Shown here: positions 12,593 to 27,388 of the stretch, piece after piece
How positions within the stretch are numbered: position 1 is the first letter of the stretch
Layout of the letters: every line of letters begins with the position of its first letter
Source: Myxocyprinus asiaticus
Lineage: Eukaryota; Chordata; Actinopteri; Cypriniformes; Catostomidae
Assembly (NCBI RefSeq): GCF_019703515.2
Contig: NC_059382.1
Span: 13,247,001-13,311,000, forward strand
DNA length: 64,000 bases
Direction: 5' to 3'
Made by a program: the position numbers and the translations under genes
The notes under the pieces: generated by a model
The model's database searches: none
What the model was told of the DNA's origin: nothing
What the model saw: the letters and a program-made list of their open reading frames with translations, nothing else

Positions 12593-14140
12593 ATGGATCT
12601 AGCAGCGTGCTTTGTCCAGTTGAGCTAAGCAAACTTACCAATTAGAGAATACTCTCGTCTGATTTGCACACAGGATTTACCGATTCCCGCTTGAAGTCCT
12701 TGTATCAGATCAGCCTCATAGCTCACAAGTGGAGGGAATTGCCGGAGACTGGTGATTACACGTGGGAGGAATATGTGGAGTTAATTTTAGAGACATTCGC
12801 TTCAGAGGAACCTCCTCTCTCAACCCCGGTTCCGGTTTCCGAGTCTTCTACGCCTCAGCCTGCTCCATACCATGTCACAGCCAAACCTCAGCATGCTATA
12901 TACTATGTCACAGCCAAACCTCAGCCTGCTCCATGCCATGTCACAGCCAAACCTCGGCCTGCTCCATGCCATGTCACAGTAACGCTTCAGCCTGCTCCAG
13001 ACCATGTCACGGTCAAATCTCAGCCTGTTCCACACCATGCCACAGCTACACCTGAGTCTGCTCCACACCATATCACCACCAAGTTTAAGTCTACTCCACG
13101 CCATACCACAGCCCAGCCTCCCACGGCCCTTGTTTCCAAGTTAAATTATCCACCACTTATGTTGGTGTGTAGGGTCACGAAGACCCTTCCTCACAGCTTG
13201 TCAGTACTCACACCTGCCACGGCCAACAAGCCAACACCCACACCTGCCATGGCCAATGAGCTAGAAGCCTCATCCGTCCCAGAGCTAGCGTTGCCAGCCT
13301 CGCCTGTCCCAGAGCCTGCGTTGTCAGCCTCGTCCGTCCCAGAGCCAGCATTGCCAGCCTCGTCCATCCCAGAGCCTGCATTGCCAGCCTCGTCCGTCCC
13401 ACAGCCAGCGTTGCCAGCCTCGTCCATCCCAGAGCCAGCATTGTCAACTTCAGCTATCCGGAGGAGGAGGAGGAGAAGAAAGGCTTCTAGTCCCAAGTCT
13501 CTTCCCGTGTACACGACCATGGAGGTCGTTTCCCAGTCTCTGCCCATGTTCACGACCACAGTGGTCGTTCCTGTGTCTCCGCCCATGCCCACGACTACGG
13601 AGGTCGTTCCCAAGTCTCTTCCCATGTACACAACCATGGAAGTCATTCCGAGTCTCCGCCCATGCCCACGACCACAGAGGTCGTTCCCGAGTCTCTGCCA
13701 TGCTCATGACCACAGAGGTCGTCTCCGAGTCTCTGCCAGTGTTCACGACCACAGAGGTCATTCCTGAGTCTCTGCCCATGCTCACAAACACAGTAGTCGT
13801 CTCCGAGTCTCTGCTCATGCCCACGACCACAGAGGTAATTCCCGAGTCTCTGCCCGCTCCCCCAGAGACTATTCCTCCAGTGGCTCTGCCTGCTTCTCCA
13901 GAGACTATTCCCCCAGCGGCTCCGCCCGCTTCTCCAGAGAATATTCCCCCAGCGGCTCCGCCCGCTTCTCCAGAGACTATTCCCCCAGCGGCTCCACCCG
14001 CTTCTCCAGAGACTATTCCCCCAGCGGCTCCGCCCGCTTCTCCAGAGACTATTCCCCCAGTGGCTCTGCCCGATTTACCAGTAACTCTTCCTACAGCCAA
14101 ACCCAGTCCCTGTCCTGTGGCATTCTCCCAGCCCTCCTGA
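12593..14140 (+). pseudogene. Gag-derived ORF with tandem peptide repeats (element A)
   Basis: An ATG at 12593 (MDLAACFVQLS, stop at 12626) resembles the start of Ty3-like gag proteins of this group. A longer open frame runs 12664-13767 (367 codons, no ATG needed internally) and continues in another frame at 13700-14140. It opens with about 60 residues of gag-like sequence (EEYVELILETFASEEP), then repeats: 11-residue PQPAPCHVTAK units (12850-13125), 10-residue ASSVPEPALP units (13264-13450), a basic RRRRRRRK patch (about 13458), 13-residue SLPMFTTTEVVPE-type units (13498-13855), and 12-residue PASPETIPPAAP units (13857-14075). No enzymatic motif is seen. Whether any protein is made is unknown. 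Confidence 0.6.
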
Positions 14141-14213
14141 CCCTGTCTAGACCCTGCGGCCACCTACCAGGCCTCCTGATCCAGTTCCTACCCGGAGGTG
14201 GTCTTCTGGATCT

Positions 14214-14990
14214 CCTGGTTGCCCACCTGATCTGCTCTGGTTGCCTTGGTCTTCTGGCCATCTACCTGATCTGCTCTGGTCTTCTGAGTCTCCTGGCTGT
14301 CCGCCTGGTCTGCTCTGGTCTTCTGAGTCTCCTGGAAATCCGCCTGTTCTGCTCTGGTCTTCTGGGTCTCCTGGCCATCCGCCTGATCTGCTCTGGTCTC
14401 CTTGGTCTCAGGGCCGTCTGCCTAATCTGCTCTGGTCTCCTTGGTCTCCTGGCCGTCCGCCTGACCTGCTCTGGTCTCCTTGGTCTCCTGGCTGTCCGCC
14501 TGATCTGCTCTGGTCTCCTTGGTCCCCTGGCTGTCCGCCTGATCTGCTCTGGTCTCCTTGGTCTCCTGGCTGTCCGCCTGATCTGCTCTGGTCTCCTTGG
14601 TCTCCTGGCTGTCCGCCTGATCTGCTCTGGTCTCCTTGGTCTTCTGGCCTTTCACCTGATCTGCTCTGGTCTTCTGGGTCTCCTGGCCGCCCACCTGATC
14701 TGCTCTGGTCTCCTTTGTTTCCTGGCCATCCACCTGATTGGCTCTGGTCTCTTTGGTCTCCTGGCTGTCCACCTGATCTGCTCTGGTCTTCTTGGTCTCC
14801 TGGCCATCTGCCTGATCGGCTCTGGTCTCCTTGGTCTCCTGGCGTCCACCTGATCTGCTCTGGTCTTCTGGGTCTCCTGGCTGCCCACCTGATCTGCTCT
14901 GGTCTCCTTGGTCTCCTGGCCATCCACCTGATCGGCTCTGGTCTCCTTGGTCTCCTGGCCGCCCACCTGATCTGCTCTGGTTGCCTTGTT
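14214..14990 (+). repeat. 39-bp minisatellite, about 20 copies, inside element A
   Basis: The unit is CTGATCTGCTCTGGTCTCCT followed by TGGTCTCCTGGCTGTCCGC, 13 codons long. One frame reads LLWSPWSPGCPPD repeatedly. Because the unit is a multiple of three and lacks stops, several frames on both strands stay open (for example 14241-15113 on + and 14408-15061 on -). These are by-products of the repeat, not separate genes. Confidence 0.9.
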
Positions 14991-15124
14991 CCTCTGCCCC
15001 CTTGCCCCTTGTGCCCCCCTGAACTGCCGGTTTCCCCTTTTCCCCCACACCCCATGGACAATATTTTTTTATTTTTATTTTTTTTTTTTAGAGTGTCTGG
15101 AATCCACTCTTAAAAGGGGGGCTC

Positions 15125-15459
15125 TGTCACGTATTCCCTGTGTTTGCATTGACTTTTATGTTGAAATTCTTGTTTAGTTCCTGTTTCCTGTTAGTTTTTG
15201 TAGTCCTTTGTAGTTTCATTTTATGATTGGTTTTCCCCTGATTGTTTCCACAGGTGTTCCTTGTTCCCTTGTTTACCCCTGTGTATATAAGCCCTTGTTT
15301 TTCCTTGTTTCCTCTGTCAGTCTTTGCATGTATTATGCCTTACTCTGTATGTTTGTACCCCGTGTTTTGTTTCTTTATGTTCTTTATGAGTTAGCTGGTT
15401 TTCTTTTGTTTATTAAAGATGCTGCATTTAGATCCTCCATTCTCTCCTGACTTGTTACA
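15125..15459 (+). repeat. 3' LTR of element A
   Basis: 335 bp from TGTCACG to CTTGTTACA, preceded by a polypurine tract (15112-15124) and followed by the CTATG target duplication. It differs from the 5' LTR by few substitutions and a small indel (the extra TTCCTTG near 15258), so the insertion is fairly young. Confidence 0.9.
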
Positions 15460-15464
15460 CTATG

Positions 15465-17446
15465 TAAACTAGGAATTGTCAAATCAAGCAAAAGTTAATT
15501 ATGGAATGCCACAGGGATCAGTTTTAGGGCCTCTGCTTTTCTCCTTATATATGCTTCCCCTGGGAGATATTATCAGGAAACGTGGAATAAGTTTCCACTG
15601 TTATGCCGACGATATCCAACTTTATATTTCTTTGAAACCCGACAAAAAATTTCACAACTCTCCAAATTAGCAGAGTGTATCAATGAAATCAAAGATTGGA
15701 TGGCCAGAAATATCATTCTACTCAATTCTGACAAAACAGAGGTACTTATTATTGGACTAAAAACCTCTAAAAATAAGCCACTAAAATATAATTTGACTTT
15801 TGATGGATGTACTGTTACATCGTCTTCTATAGCAAAGAACTTAGGTGTTATATTTGATACCAATCTGTCATTTGAAAATCAAATTTCCAATGTTTGTCGA
15901 ACAGCATTCTTCCACCTCTAAGTTGCTAAGTTACGACACATACTCTCTGTTGCTGATGCCGAAAAACTAATTCATGCATCCATGACCTCAAGACTAGATT
16001 ATTGTAATGCATTACTGTAAGGATGTCCAGCAAGTTCAATAAATAAACTTCAATTGGTTCAAAATGCAGCAGCCAAAGTGCTGTCTTGAACCAAGAAATA
16101 TGATCATATTAGCCCCATTTTATCATCGTTACATTGGCTACCTGTTAAATTTCGTATTAATTTTTACATTTTGTTAACTACGTACAAAGCTTTGAATGGT
16201 ATAGCTCCGCAGTACTTAAATGACCTTTTACCATGCTATATTCCATCACGTTCATTACGATCACAAAATTCTGGCCTGTTAATAGTTCCAAAAATATCAA
16301 AATCCACAAATTTCCTATTTGGCTCCTAAACTATGGAATAATCTCCCTAACACTGTTCGGGATGCAGACACACACACTGAGTTTAAGTCTAGACTAAAGA
16401 CTCTTAGCTAGGCTTACACCTAATTTATCCATCAACTCACAATTAGGCTGCTTTAATTAGGTCTGCCGGAACCAGAAACATTTATCATGATCTATAACTC
16501 AAAATTGAATGGCATCTACGCTAATATTATTCTATTTGTATTCCTGTCTCAACCTCGGGATTCCTATTCTGAAGTCACCAGAACCGGCCAGATCCAGCTT
16601 CGTTCTTGCTTGGTGTCGGACTCCACTACTACATGTCTATGAGTGATGACGATTAAATGCAGCCAGTGCCTACCAGACATCACTTCCGTCTATTACGATG
16701 GACTTCAGAGGATGAATTGATGCCAATTCCAACCATAAGACATGGGATACTTCATATGCCACTGCCTGAACCCTGGACTTAGGATAGACCTCACCGAAAT
16801 GACCGGCTGGTTGAACTGCGATTCACCTCACTCATCTCTGCCTGCATCACCTTGGTCTAATGATGGACTACACTCCTGAAATGAAATACATAGACTATCA
16901 ATTAACTGCGAACAAAAGCCTTCATCAGCCAACTAACAAAGGACAATGCATTTATGTAAACTTCTGCAGTTAATCCAGGATGGACTTCAAAGTCATTAGT
17001 CATTAATCTTACAGTTCTTACAAAATCTTTGTTTAAACACTGGCCCTTAACACTTACATAGTTTACTCATTTTAAACCATGACATGCACTGCACATAAAT
17101 AAGTAATATTGGCATTATGTTCATGCTGTTAGCCAGAGGGGAACTGGCCCCCACAGTGAGCCTAGTTTCTCCCAAGGTTATTTCTCTCCATTAACCAACA
17201 TCTTATGGAGTTTTGTGTTCCTTGCCACTGTTGCCTTCGGTTTGCTCACTGGGGTTCTAAATACAATTATTATTTAATTATTTATTTTTATACAAAATGT
17301 ACAATCATATTTAATCAAACTACACAATGAAGACTTTATAGTTATTACAGTTTCATTTTCTGTTAGTGCATGATTTTCTGTAAAGCTGCTTTGAAATGAT
17401 GTGTATTGTGAAAAGCGCTATACAAATAAAAATGACTTGACTTGAC
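15465..17446 (+). pseudogene. L2 LINE ORF2, reverse transcriptase C-terminal part and 3' tail
   Basis: Directly after the LTR element the L2 frame resumes: [20 protein letters not shown], then [16 protein letters not shown] (catalytic Y-A-D-D intact) and NSDKTEVLIIG at 15740. It continues to RLDYCNALL (about 15990) and LHWLPVKFRINFYILLTTYK (about 16132). Stops occur at 15668 and 15919, among others. From about 16430 to 17380 it is L2 3'-UTR-like, ending with GCTGCTTTGAAATGATG and the CAAATAAAAATGACTTGAC tail. Confidence 0.8.
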
Positions 17447-17479
17447 TGAGGGGGGTCTTGGTGCCCATGCTTGGTGTAA

Positions 17480-17803
<324 letters not shown>

Positions 17804-18000
17804 TAAGTTAAGCTGTGCATGGTTCCTGACTTACAAGCATAAAAATGAGAAAACAGACTCTATTAAATGACACACTGCATTATCTTGATGAAAATGCACA
17901 ATCATACAACTAATCATGTAGTTTTAAAACGATTCCTTTTTACAGTGCTTGCAAGGCCCTCAATCCATCCATCCATCCATTATGTAAATCCTGTATCTAA

Positions 18001-18390
<390 letters not shown>

Positions 18391-19290
18391 CAAGCCCAGA
18401 ACTACTGCAGCACTCATGGGTTTATCATTCATGGCCCAATGCCTAAACTATGATGTCTAGGACAATCAACCATTGGAGATATTTTGAATCTTCTGAAAAT
18501 GTAATTCCTCCCAAAGTGTGGTGGAAAATAATGGCATTTAATGCTGTACATTACATGGTGCATTTGTGATAATTTAATGGCGGTTTGTCTGTAGGTCAGT
18601 TAGTAAAGGGGCATAGAGTAGTACTTCAACATGTTGAACTACTGTGATGAATAATTAGTAAACATTAAATGTGACAATGGCAAACTTGAACTCTAAACGA
18701 ACATCTCTTGTTGGAGGCAAAATTAAATTTGTTTAAGACTTTTTTTATGTATATGGGAGGAACTTAAAGTCAACATGAAACAGTTTTTTGATTCATTTTT
18801 CTTAATGTGTCATATTTTTTTCATAATGTGTCATATTTTTGAGTGCTTTAGAGTTCAACAAGAAAATGTCAGCCAGGACTTGGTTTTATCCACCGGGATT
18901 GTGAAAAGTGAGTGTTTACGTAACAGAATGGAGCCAAGCAGTTGGAAAGGAAAAGGTTGGGAAAATAACAGGGATTGGTGATGTCAACCAAAAAGAAAAG
19001 TCGTTTCAGAAGTTATAACATTTTGATAAAAAGCATACATTTTTTTCTTTAGAAAACTTGCAGTGTTTAATTTTTTACAGTAAGACCAGGAACATGCATT
19101 AAAAAAGTAAACAGGGTCAGTTTTGATTTAAGTGCTTAATTGCTACACTTCAACTACAATTCTACAATAATTCTACAATAACAGATGTAATTTCTAATTA
19201 ATTAATGACATGGTTAGATTAGTTAGATGATGATAGATTTCTTGGAAACGTTAGCGTTAACAACAATAAATGTTAGAATAACAACATTAC
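18391..19290 (+). other. Probable 3' UTR of the WSCD gene
   Basis: Non-coding sequence after the stop. Candidate poly-A signals are ATTAAA at 18664-18669 and AATAAA at 19265-19270. Which is used cannot be told from sequence. Confidence 0.45.
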
Positions 19291-20092
19291 CATTTTACTA
19301 CAACATTACCAGATTTTAACTATATATAAAACGCAGAAGCCGTTTGTTATGGCTTGAGAGTTTCAGACCATTTACAAGGCTAATAAACACCAGGATGTTT
19401 GTAACTATAACAGATGGTAAACATAATACCCAGTTCTGGAAAATGACATGCAGTAGCAGAATGAATAAACCACATTTCCATTGTAAACCTTCACCGAAGA
19501 CTTGTAAACTATGAAGAATGACACAGCAAACAGCTTTAGCATACATCAAAGTCAAATGGATGATGATTGCCCCCATCCTGCTAGCTTCTTTCAAACATGT
19601 TGAGGAAGCTTTCAGCTGGACTAGACAAGACTTTCCTCCAAGAGCTGATTAGCATGCCGTCAGCATGCTGCAGATGTGTCTGGATTAAGCACTGGTATAA
19701 TACTACTTTAAACACTGCTGAACTGGGATCAGCTGCAGATTTAGACAATGTCACTGTAGCGCTCAGTGGCAGGATTCCCACTGGGATCTACATTATTCAA
19801 AGATGCACAAAAGATCTATCAGTTAGTATAATTTATCACAGGCAAATAAAAATTTCTTGACAAGGTTAAGAAATTCCATCTTTCTGTTGTAATTACAGTG
19901 CTTACAAGGCAAGTATTGATATTCCTTTTCTTTTTATTCTTCTGTCATTTAGCCCGAACCAATTAAAGAAACTGTCTCGGACCAAATGTTGTTCCAGTTC
20001 AGAAAATTGGTCTGATTGATTCATTCACAAATTGGACTAATCCAGTTCTTGAGTTCTTACTGACTGACTCATTGATCACAGTTTTGTAACTG
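19291..20092. other. Intergenic, nothing recognised
   Basis: Short open frames here (for example 19597-19860) show no family motif or codon pattern I recognise. Confidence 0.5.
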
Positions 20093-20095
20093 TTA

Positions 20096-20749
20096 GGGTG
20101 TACTCACACTAGGCCCGGTTGCCTTGTACCGTGCCCAAGCACGATTGTCCCCCCTCTCCACTCCTCCGTTGGCCTGCACTCACATTGCACTTAACATTCC
20201 GGACCTGAGCATGCTTACGTCATTACGATGCAACTTTTTGTTTTGAAGAAAACAGGAAGAAAAGCAGGCTTGCACAGCACAATGGAGTCCATCATTGTAA
20301 TGTTACTTACTTTGTGGCGCGGTGACACACGGCCCTCTCACATGCCTAATTTTCGACAGCATCGTACCACTGGAATTTATACTTTTCATCTGATGAGCTG
20401 CCAGATTTACGGAGTGCATCAGATACTGAACCTGCAGTTTTTTCAGCTTGTCACATCATTGCTCAATGGTTCTCTGGTATCCACGAGCACAAAGATAATT
20501 CTTGGAGTTCTTGTGTGTTCTTGTGTGTTGTATCCAGTTGTTCCTGTATACTCTGGTCTGCCCAAATTTCCAGTAAACACTGCACCTCTGCCGTAGACCA
20601 AAGTGATCCCTTTGCCCAGTTGCATCAATGACGTCATGTTTCGAGTTCCGTGCTCGGTCACGGTTAGCGATCACACTAGTCAAACGAACTGGACTTTGGG
20701 AGTCAAACGTGCTCGGACACGGTACAAATCGCCTAGTGTGAGTACACCC
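20096..20749. mobile_element. PIF/Harbinger-type non-autonomous DNA transposon
   Basis: Perfect terminal inverted repeats, GGGTGTACTCACACTAGGC at 20096 and its complement ending at 20749, are flanked by the 3-bp target duplication TTA (20093-20095, 20750-20752). A TWA target of 3 bp is the Harbinger signature. At 654 bp it is too short for a transposase. An open frame inside (20228-20596) has no transposase motif. Confidence 0.85.
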
Positions 20750-21260
20750 TTAAACAGCAGACAAACTGTCCATAATATAAGATCACTGTAGTCATATACC
20801 TGTATATGCTATATATTTTGGAGGTTTTGTTAGCCTTTTTAAAAATTGAAGATTAAAGTTTGAAAATCCACTGACTTTGATAGAATGTTCAGCATTCAAA
20901 TTGTAACAGTTATGATGAATATAAATTCAGATTGGTCTGCTATGTTACATCTTTTTGCTTGCATCTGTTTAGCCATCAATAGGCATCTTTACACTGCAAG
21001 GATGATTGCAAAGATGATGCATTAGTGTTGATTAAATTTACAATGAATTCAGCAATTCATTTGCACAGGACCAAAGCCTAAAACCTGAGCTTACCTAAAA
21101 CTTGCATCACTATTCATTTGCTCCCTTGCATGCACTGGTATTTCTTTAAGGAATGCAAATTTAATGTTTGAGTTTGATCCGCCAGTTCTCATGTTTACTT
21201 TATCATTTATTTACTTTCTGAATAAGTTGTTAATACATTTGTTTGGCAATCATATTTCTA

Positions 21261-23865
<2,605 letters not shown>

Positions 23866-25410
23866 TTTGATATATAAATATACATATATATGCCCAAAGG
23901 ATTCTGGAAAAGATGCATCTGTGATCTCAAAATAAGTATGAATAATGTGAGCCATATGTCAGGTTTAATTAAATATATATGATATAGGTTAGTCTCTACA
24001 GCTTTCCCCCTTAATCGTCAAAAAAAAACAAAAAAAAAAAAGGGATTCAGCAAGCCTGTGCCGTGGAGAATAGAATGATGTGCACCCAGTATGAATTATA
24101 AATGAATTCTATTGCACCCCCACTGTGATTTCCTGCAGGCTTGGTGCTGAGGTCATTGAGTTTTGTCTGGAGAACTGTGACAGATTAATGTCTAAATGAA
24201 AAGGACTTTTATTTCCATGCTTAAGTTAAAGATTGCTGCAGTATACGGTACACATATGCGCAACATCAAAGTATGGTAGTGTGTGATTGCCTATGTGTTG
24301 TATGTGTATGCACGCACACTTGTGCTTATGTTCAAGTGCCTCATTCTGTTCATGAATTCATTATGTTCAGAAAATTGGTTCTTTTTCTGCCATCTTAGAG
24401 CAAAGGAACAAGAGGCATAATGGGCTAAAGTCTTTTTTTTTATTTGAAACTCTCTTGAAGTCGTTCAGACTTGGTGACTGATATTCGCTTGTGTGGCGCT
24501 ATTGAGAGGGGCCAGCCCCCAAGGTTTTACTGCTAATGTGAAAACACACTGAATAAAATACAATTCATGATGGAAGCAGGTGCCTTTTCTCCCTTTTTTC
24601 TCAGAAGCTTTGACAAAAGATTGTTTGAGGCTATAATGTCACTTGAATGTTTAAGGTGTTCAGTGACTCACTCTTAAGATATTCAGCATAAAATAATTAC
24701 AACAAATAAAAACATCCTGAATTATTTCTTCAATGTTTACCATGCATTTTGTGCTGGTATTTCAGTGCTTTAAGTCTACATGAAATCAAAATGGACCCTT
24801 TTTTACTTTCATAAAATACACATTCCTGGTCTTTTTGTGCAAGATTCATCATTGCATGTTATTTCAAAGGGAAAAAAATTGAAATGTATCATCAAAATGT
24901 AATACATTCCTCTGCCTCTGAAACAACTTATTTTCTTTTTCTCCAATCCCTCTTATTTTTCTAACCATCCGCAATCCAATCATGATCAAATAAATTTGAT
25001 TAATAAAATCAAGTTCTACCCTTTAATTGTTCTCTTTGTCTATCCTGTTTCACTCAGAAATATATCAGACTGGTTGCAAATGCAGTTTCACATTGACTTT
25101 TTTGAAGCTACCAGAATTAACTAGCACAACTCTTAAAGGTGCACTCAGTAATTCTAATCCAATACACTTTTTGTCAAATTCTACAAATATCTCCTCACAG
25201 TCTGCCAGCTGTCCATTCTGTGGGTGGGCTGAACAAAAAAATCTAGTATTTGTACACAGCCCTGGCTCTGTAAATGGGACAAAAACCAAGTGGAACAGAC
25301 CAATCCACACAACACTACTCCAGCCAATCAGTAACAGGGGGTGGTTCTTGTGCGTGCACAGGATGGGGGTGGGGGCAGAGCGAGAGGGAAATTAATTAGA
25401 AGAGCGACGG
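23866..25410. other. Intergenic, no gene recognised
   Basis: AT-rich sequence. The stretch at about 25130-25395 (AAAGGTGCACTCAGTAATT, then CCAATCAGTAACAGGGGGTG) resembles a dispersed repeat fragment, but I cannot assign it. It is cut at 25411 by LTR element B. Confidence 0.5.
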
Positions 25411-27388
25411 TGTATATTTTGTTGGTTCATGTTTTTCATGTCTTTTATTTTTAAATTTTAGTTCCTGTTTCATGTCATGTGGTTCCCTTTTCATGTGATT
25501 TCATGTTTCCCTCCATGTTCTTGTGTCTTGTTTTTCATTGGTTGATTGTCTTATCTTGTTTAGAGTTCTTTGTGTTTATTGGTTATCCTTGTCATGTGTT
25601 CTCCCATGTTCATGTATATAACCCTCATGTTTTCCATTGTCCATGGTCAGGTATTGTTTGATGTTTGTTGTTGTAACTTTGGTGGTTAGTTCAAGTTTAT
25701 GTCATGTCAAGTTTATGTCAAGCCAAGTTATTGTCAAGTCAGGGTCATATTCATGTTTTATTTATGATTGTAGTTAGGGTTTATGGATTTACATGTTGGA
25801 ATAAATTTGCACTTGGGTTCTTTACACATTCGTCATCGTCTTTGTCATTGCCAGCGCCAGCAGCATCATTACAGACGTTACAGAACGTTACAGAATACCT
25901 GACCCACCAATATGAACCCAGCAATCCAGCTTCTTTGACTTCGTCAGGGGAATCGTCCCTTGGAGGAATACATGGAGGACTTTTGTGCTCTGGCATGTCA
26001 GGTGGACTTTAATGAAGTTGCCCTCAAAGAAATTTTTCATTTTGGACTGACTGAGTCTATCTCTTTGCTGATGCCAGGCAGTCAGAGTACCCACAGCCTG
26101 GCTCAATATATCGACCTCGCCCTTCAGATTATTGGTTCCACGTTCACTGTGGGGGAGGCGGATGCTGAGCCAGAGTTCCACGTCATGGCCGCCGAGCCAG
26201 AGTTCCACGACATGGCCGCCGAGCCAGAGTTCCACATCATGGCCGCCAAGCCAGAGTTCCTCATCGTGGTCGCTGAGCTAGCACCATATTTTGCCCCGGA
26301 TCCTCAACCTGCTTCATGCCATGTCACAGCAACACCTCAGCCTGCTCCATGCCATGTCACAGCCATGCCTCAGCCTGCTCCATGCCATGTCACAGCAATG
26401 CCTCAGCCTGCTCCATACCATGTCACAGCAACGCCTCAGCCTGCTTTATGCCATGTCACAGCAACACATCAGCCTGCTCCATGTCATGTCACAGCCACTC
26501 CTTAGCCTGCTCCATGCCACATCACACCCACGCCTGAGTCTGTTCCATACCATGTCATAGCCACATCTGAGCTATTGGACCTGGAGATGGTTCCTGCCCT
26601 TGTACCCACCCTATGGATGTTTCCTCAGGATCAGACAAAGGGAACTTCTGACCCTCTGAATTCGCCTAGATCCTCTGAGCCCTGGACTCCGCCTTGGTTC
26701 TCTGAGCCCTCAGTTTCACCTTGGCTCTATGTCCCTTCAGCTCCACCATGGTCCTTCGGCCAATCGGCTTCTCCAGGGTCCCTCGTCCCTCCAGCTCCAC
26801 CTTGGTCAGTCAGTCACCTGGTTCTGCCTGAGCTCTCCAATCCCACAGCTGCGCATCGTCAATCCGAGCCTGCGGCTTCACCGGGGACCTCCTTCTCTAC
26901 AGCTCCGCCATTGTCCTCAGTCCCACCGGCTCCGCCTCTGTCCTCCGATGCCCCAGCTCTACCTCGGTCCTTGTGCGCTACCTCAGTACTCCGAACCTCC
27001 GGCTCCACCATGGTCCTTCGAGCCGTCAGCTACTCTCCGGGCACCAAGTTCCTTGGTGTTGCCCCTCAAGTCTATCACGGCCCCGCCCTCCATGGCTCCA
27101 CCCCTCGAGCCTCTCAGGGCCCCATTTTCCATTGACTTTGCCAGGCCATGCCCCACACCATGTCTTGTCTAACCACACTTTAAGAACCACCACCCCTGCC
27201 CCCAGCTCCCTACAGAACTTTGGGTTGATGCCATGTTTTATGTGTTTGTTCATGTGTTGGGGCGTCGGTATCCACCCCTTAGTGGGGGGAATATGTCATG
27301 TGTATTTTGTTGGTTCATGTTTTTCATGTATTTTATTTTGAAATTCTAGTTCCTGTTTCATGTCATGTGGTTCCCTTGTCATGTGAAT
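25411..27388 (+). mobile_element. Non-autonomous gag-only LTR retrotransposon (element B), 3'-truncated
   Basis: The 5' LTR runs from about 25411 to 25873 (TGTATATTTTGTTGGTTCATG to CATCATTACA). The 3' LTR restarts at 27294 after a purine tract (AGTGGGGGGAATA) and matches the first ~95 bases of the 5' LTR. It stops at about 27388, where MITE sequence begins. The interior encodes gag-like protein plus repeats and no pol. No target duplication can be read because the 3' end is lost. It shares the PQPAPCHVTA repeat peptide with element A. Confidence 0.8.
25912..27135 (+). pseudogene. Gag-derived ORF of element B with repeats
   Basis: ATG at 25912 (MNPAIQLL, stop TGA at 25936). The same frame continues LRQGNRPLEEYMEDFCALAC, then LKEIFHFGLTESISLLMPG and SLAQYIDLALQIIGSTFTVG, a Ty3-like Gag capsid arrangement. 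Three to four EPEFH.MAA 9-residue units follow (26166-26260), then seven PQPAPCHVTA(T/M) 11-residue units (26308-26505) ending at a TAG at 26503. The frame then reopens as a Pro/Ser-rich tail to 27135. Only these two in-frame stops interrupt 408 codons. No nucleic-acid-binding CCHC knuckle is seen. Confidence 0.65.

Larger units (their letters stand above)
12250..15459 (+). mobile_element. Non-autonomous gag-only LTR retrotransposon (element A)
   Basis: Two near-identical LTRs (12250-12573, 15125-15459) with TGTCACG...TTACA ends flank 2.55 kb. The whole is bounded by a 5-bp target duplication CTATG (12245-12249 and 15460-15464). A polypurine tract AAAAGGGGGGCTC directly precedes the 3' LTR. 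No protease, RT, RNase H or integrase is present, so mobilisation must have been in trans. The interior is a gag-like start followed by five blocks of in-frame tandem repeats. The clean TSD inside an L2 RT sequence proves it arrived after the L2. Confidence 0.9.
9950..17446 (+). mobile_element. L2-type LINE, nearly complete in extent, interrupted by an LTR element
   Basis: In order: a GC-richer 5' region from about 9950; ORF1 with an esterase-like end (10253-11120); an endonuclease fragment (about 11490-12010); part of the reverse transcriptase (12090-12249 and 15465-16430); and a 3' tail ending AAAGCGCTATACAAATAAAA then TGACTTGACTTGAC at 17446. That tail is the typical 3' end of fish L2 elements. 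Without the LTR insertion (12250-15459) the copy is about 4.3 kb. The 5' half of the RT is missing near 12095-12110. The exact 5' end was not determined. Confidence 0.8.

Noticed and set aside
14214..14990. Regular repeats resembling a CRISPR array
   Set aside because: Units are directly adjacent with no unique spacers, in a vertebrate LTR element; it is a minisatellite.
14241..15113. 290-codon + strand ORF and overlapping 200-codon - strand ORFs
   Set aside because: They are produced by a stop-free 39-bp tandem repeat; no domain, no ATG context, and several frames are open at once.
20228..20596. 122-codon ORF in the Harbinger-type element as a transposase
   Set aside because: No DDE or Myb-like motif, and the element is too short to be autonomous.
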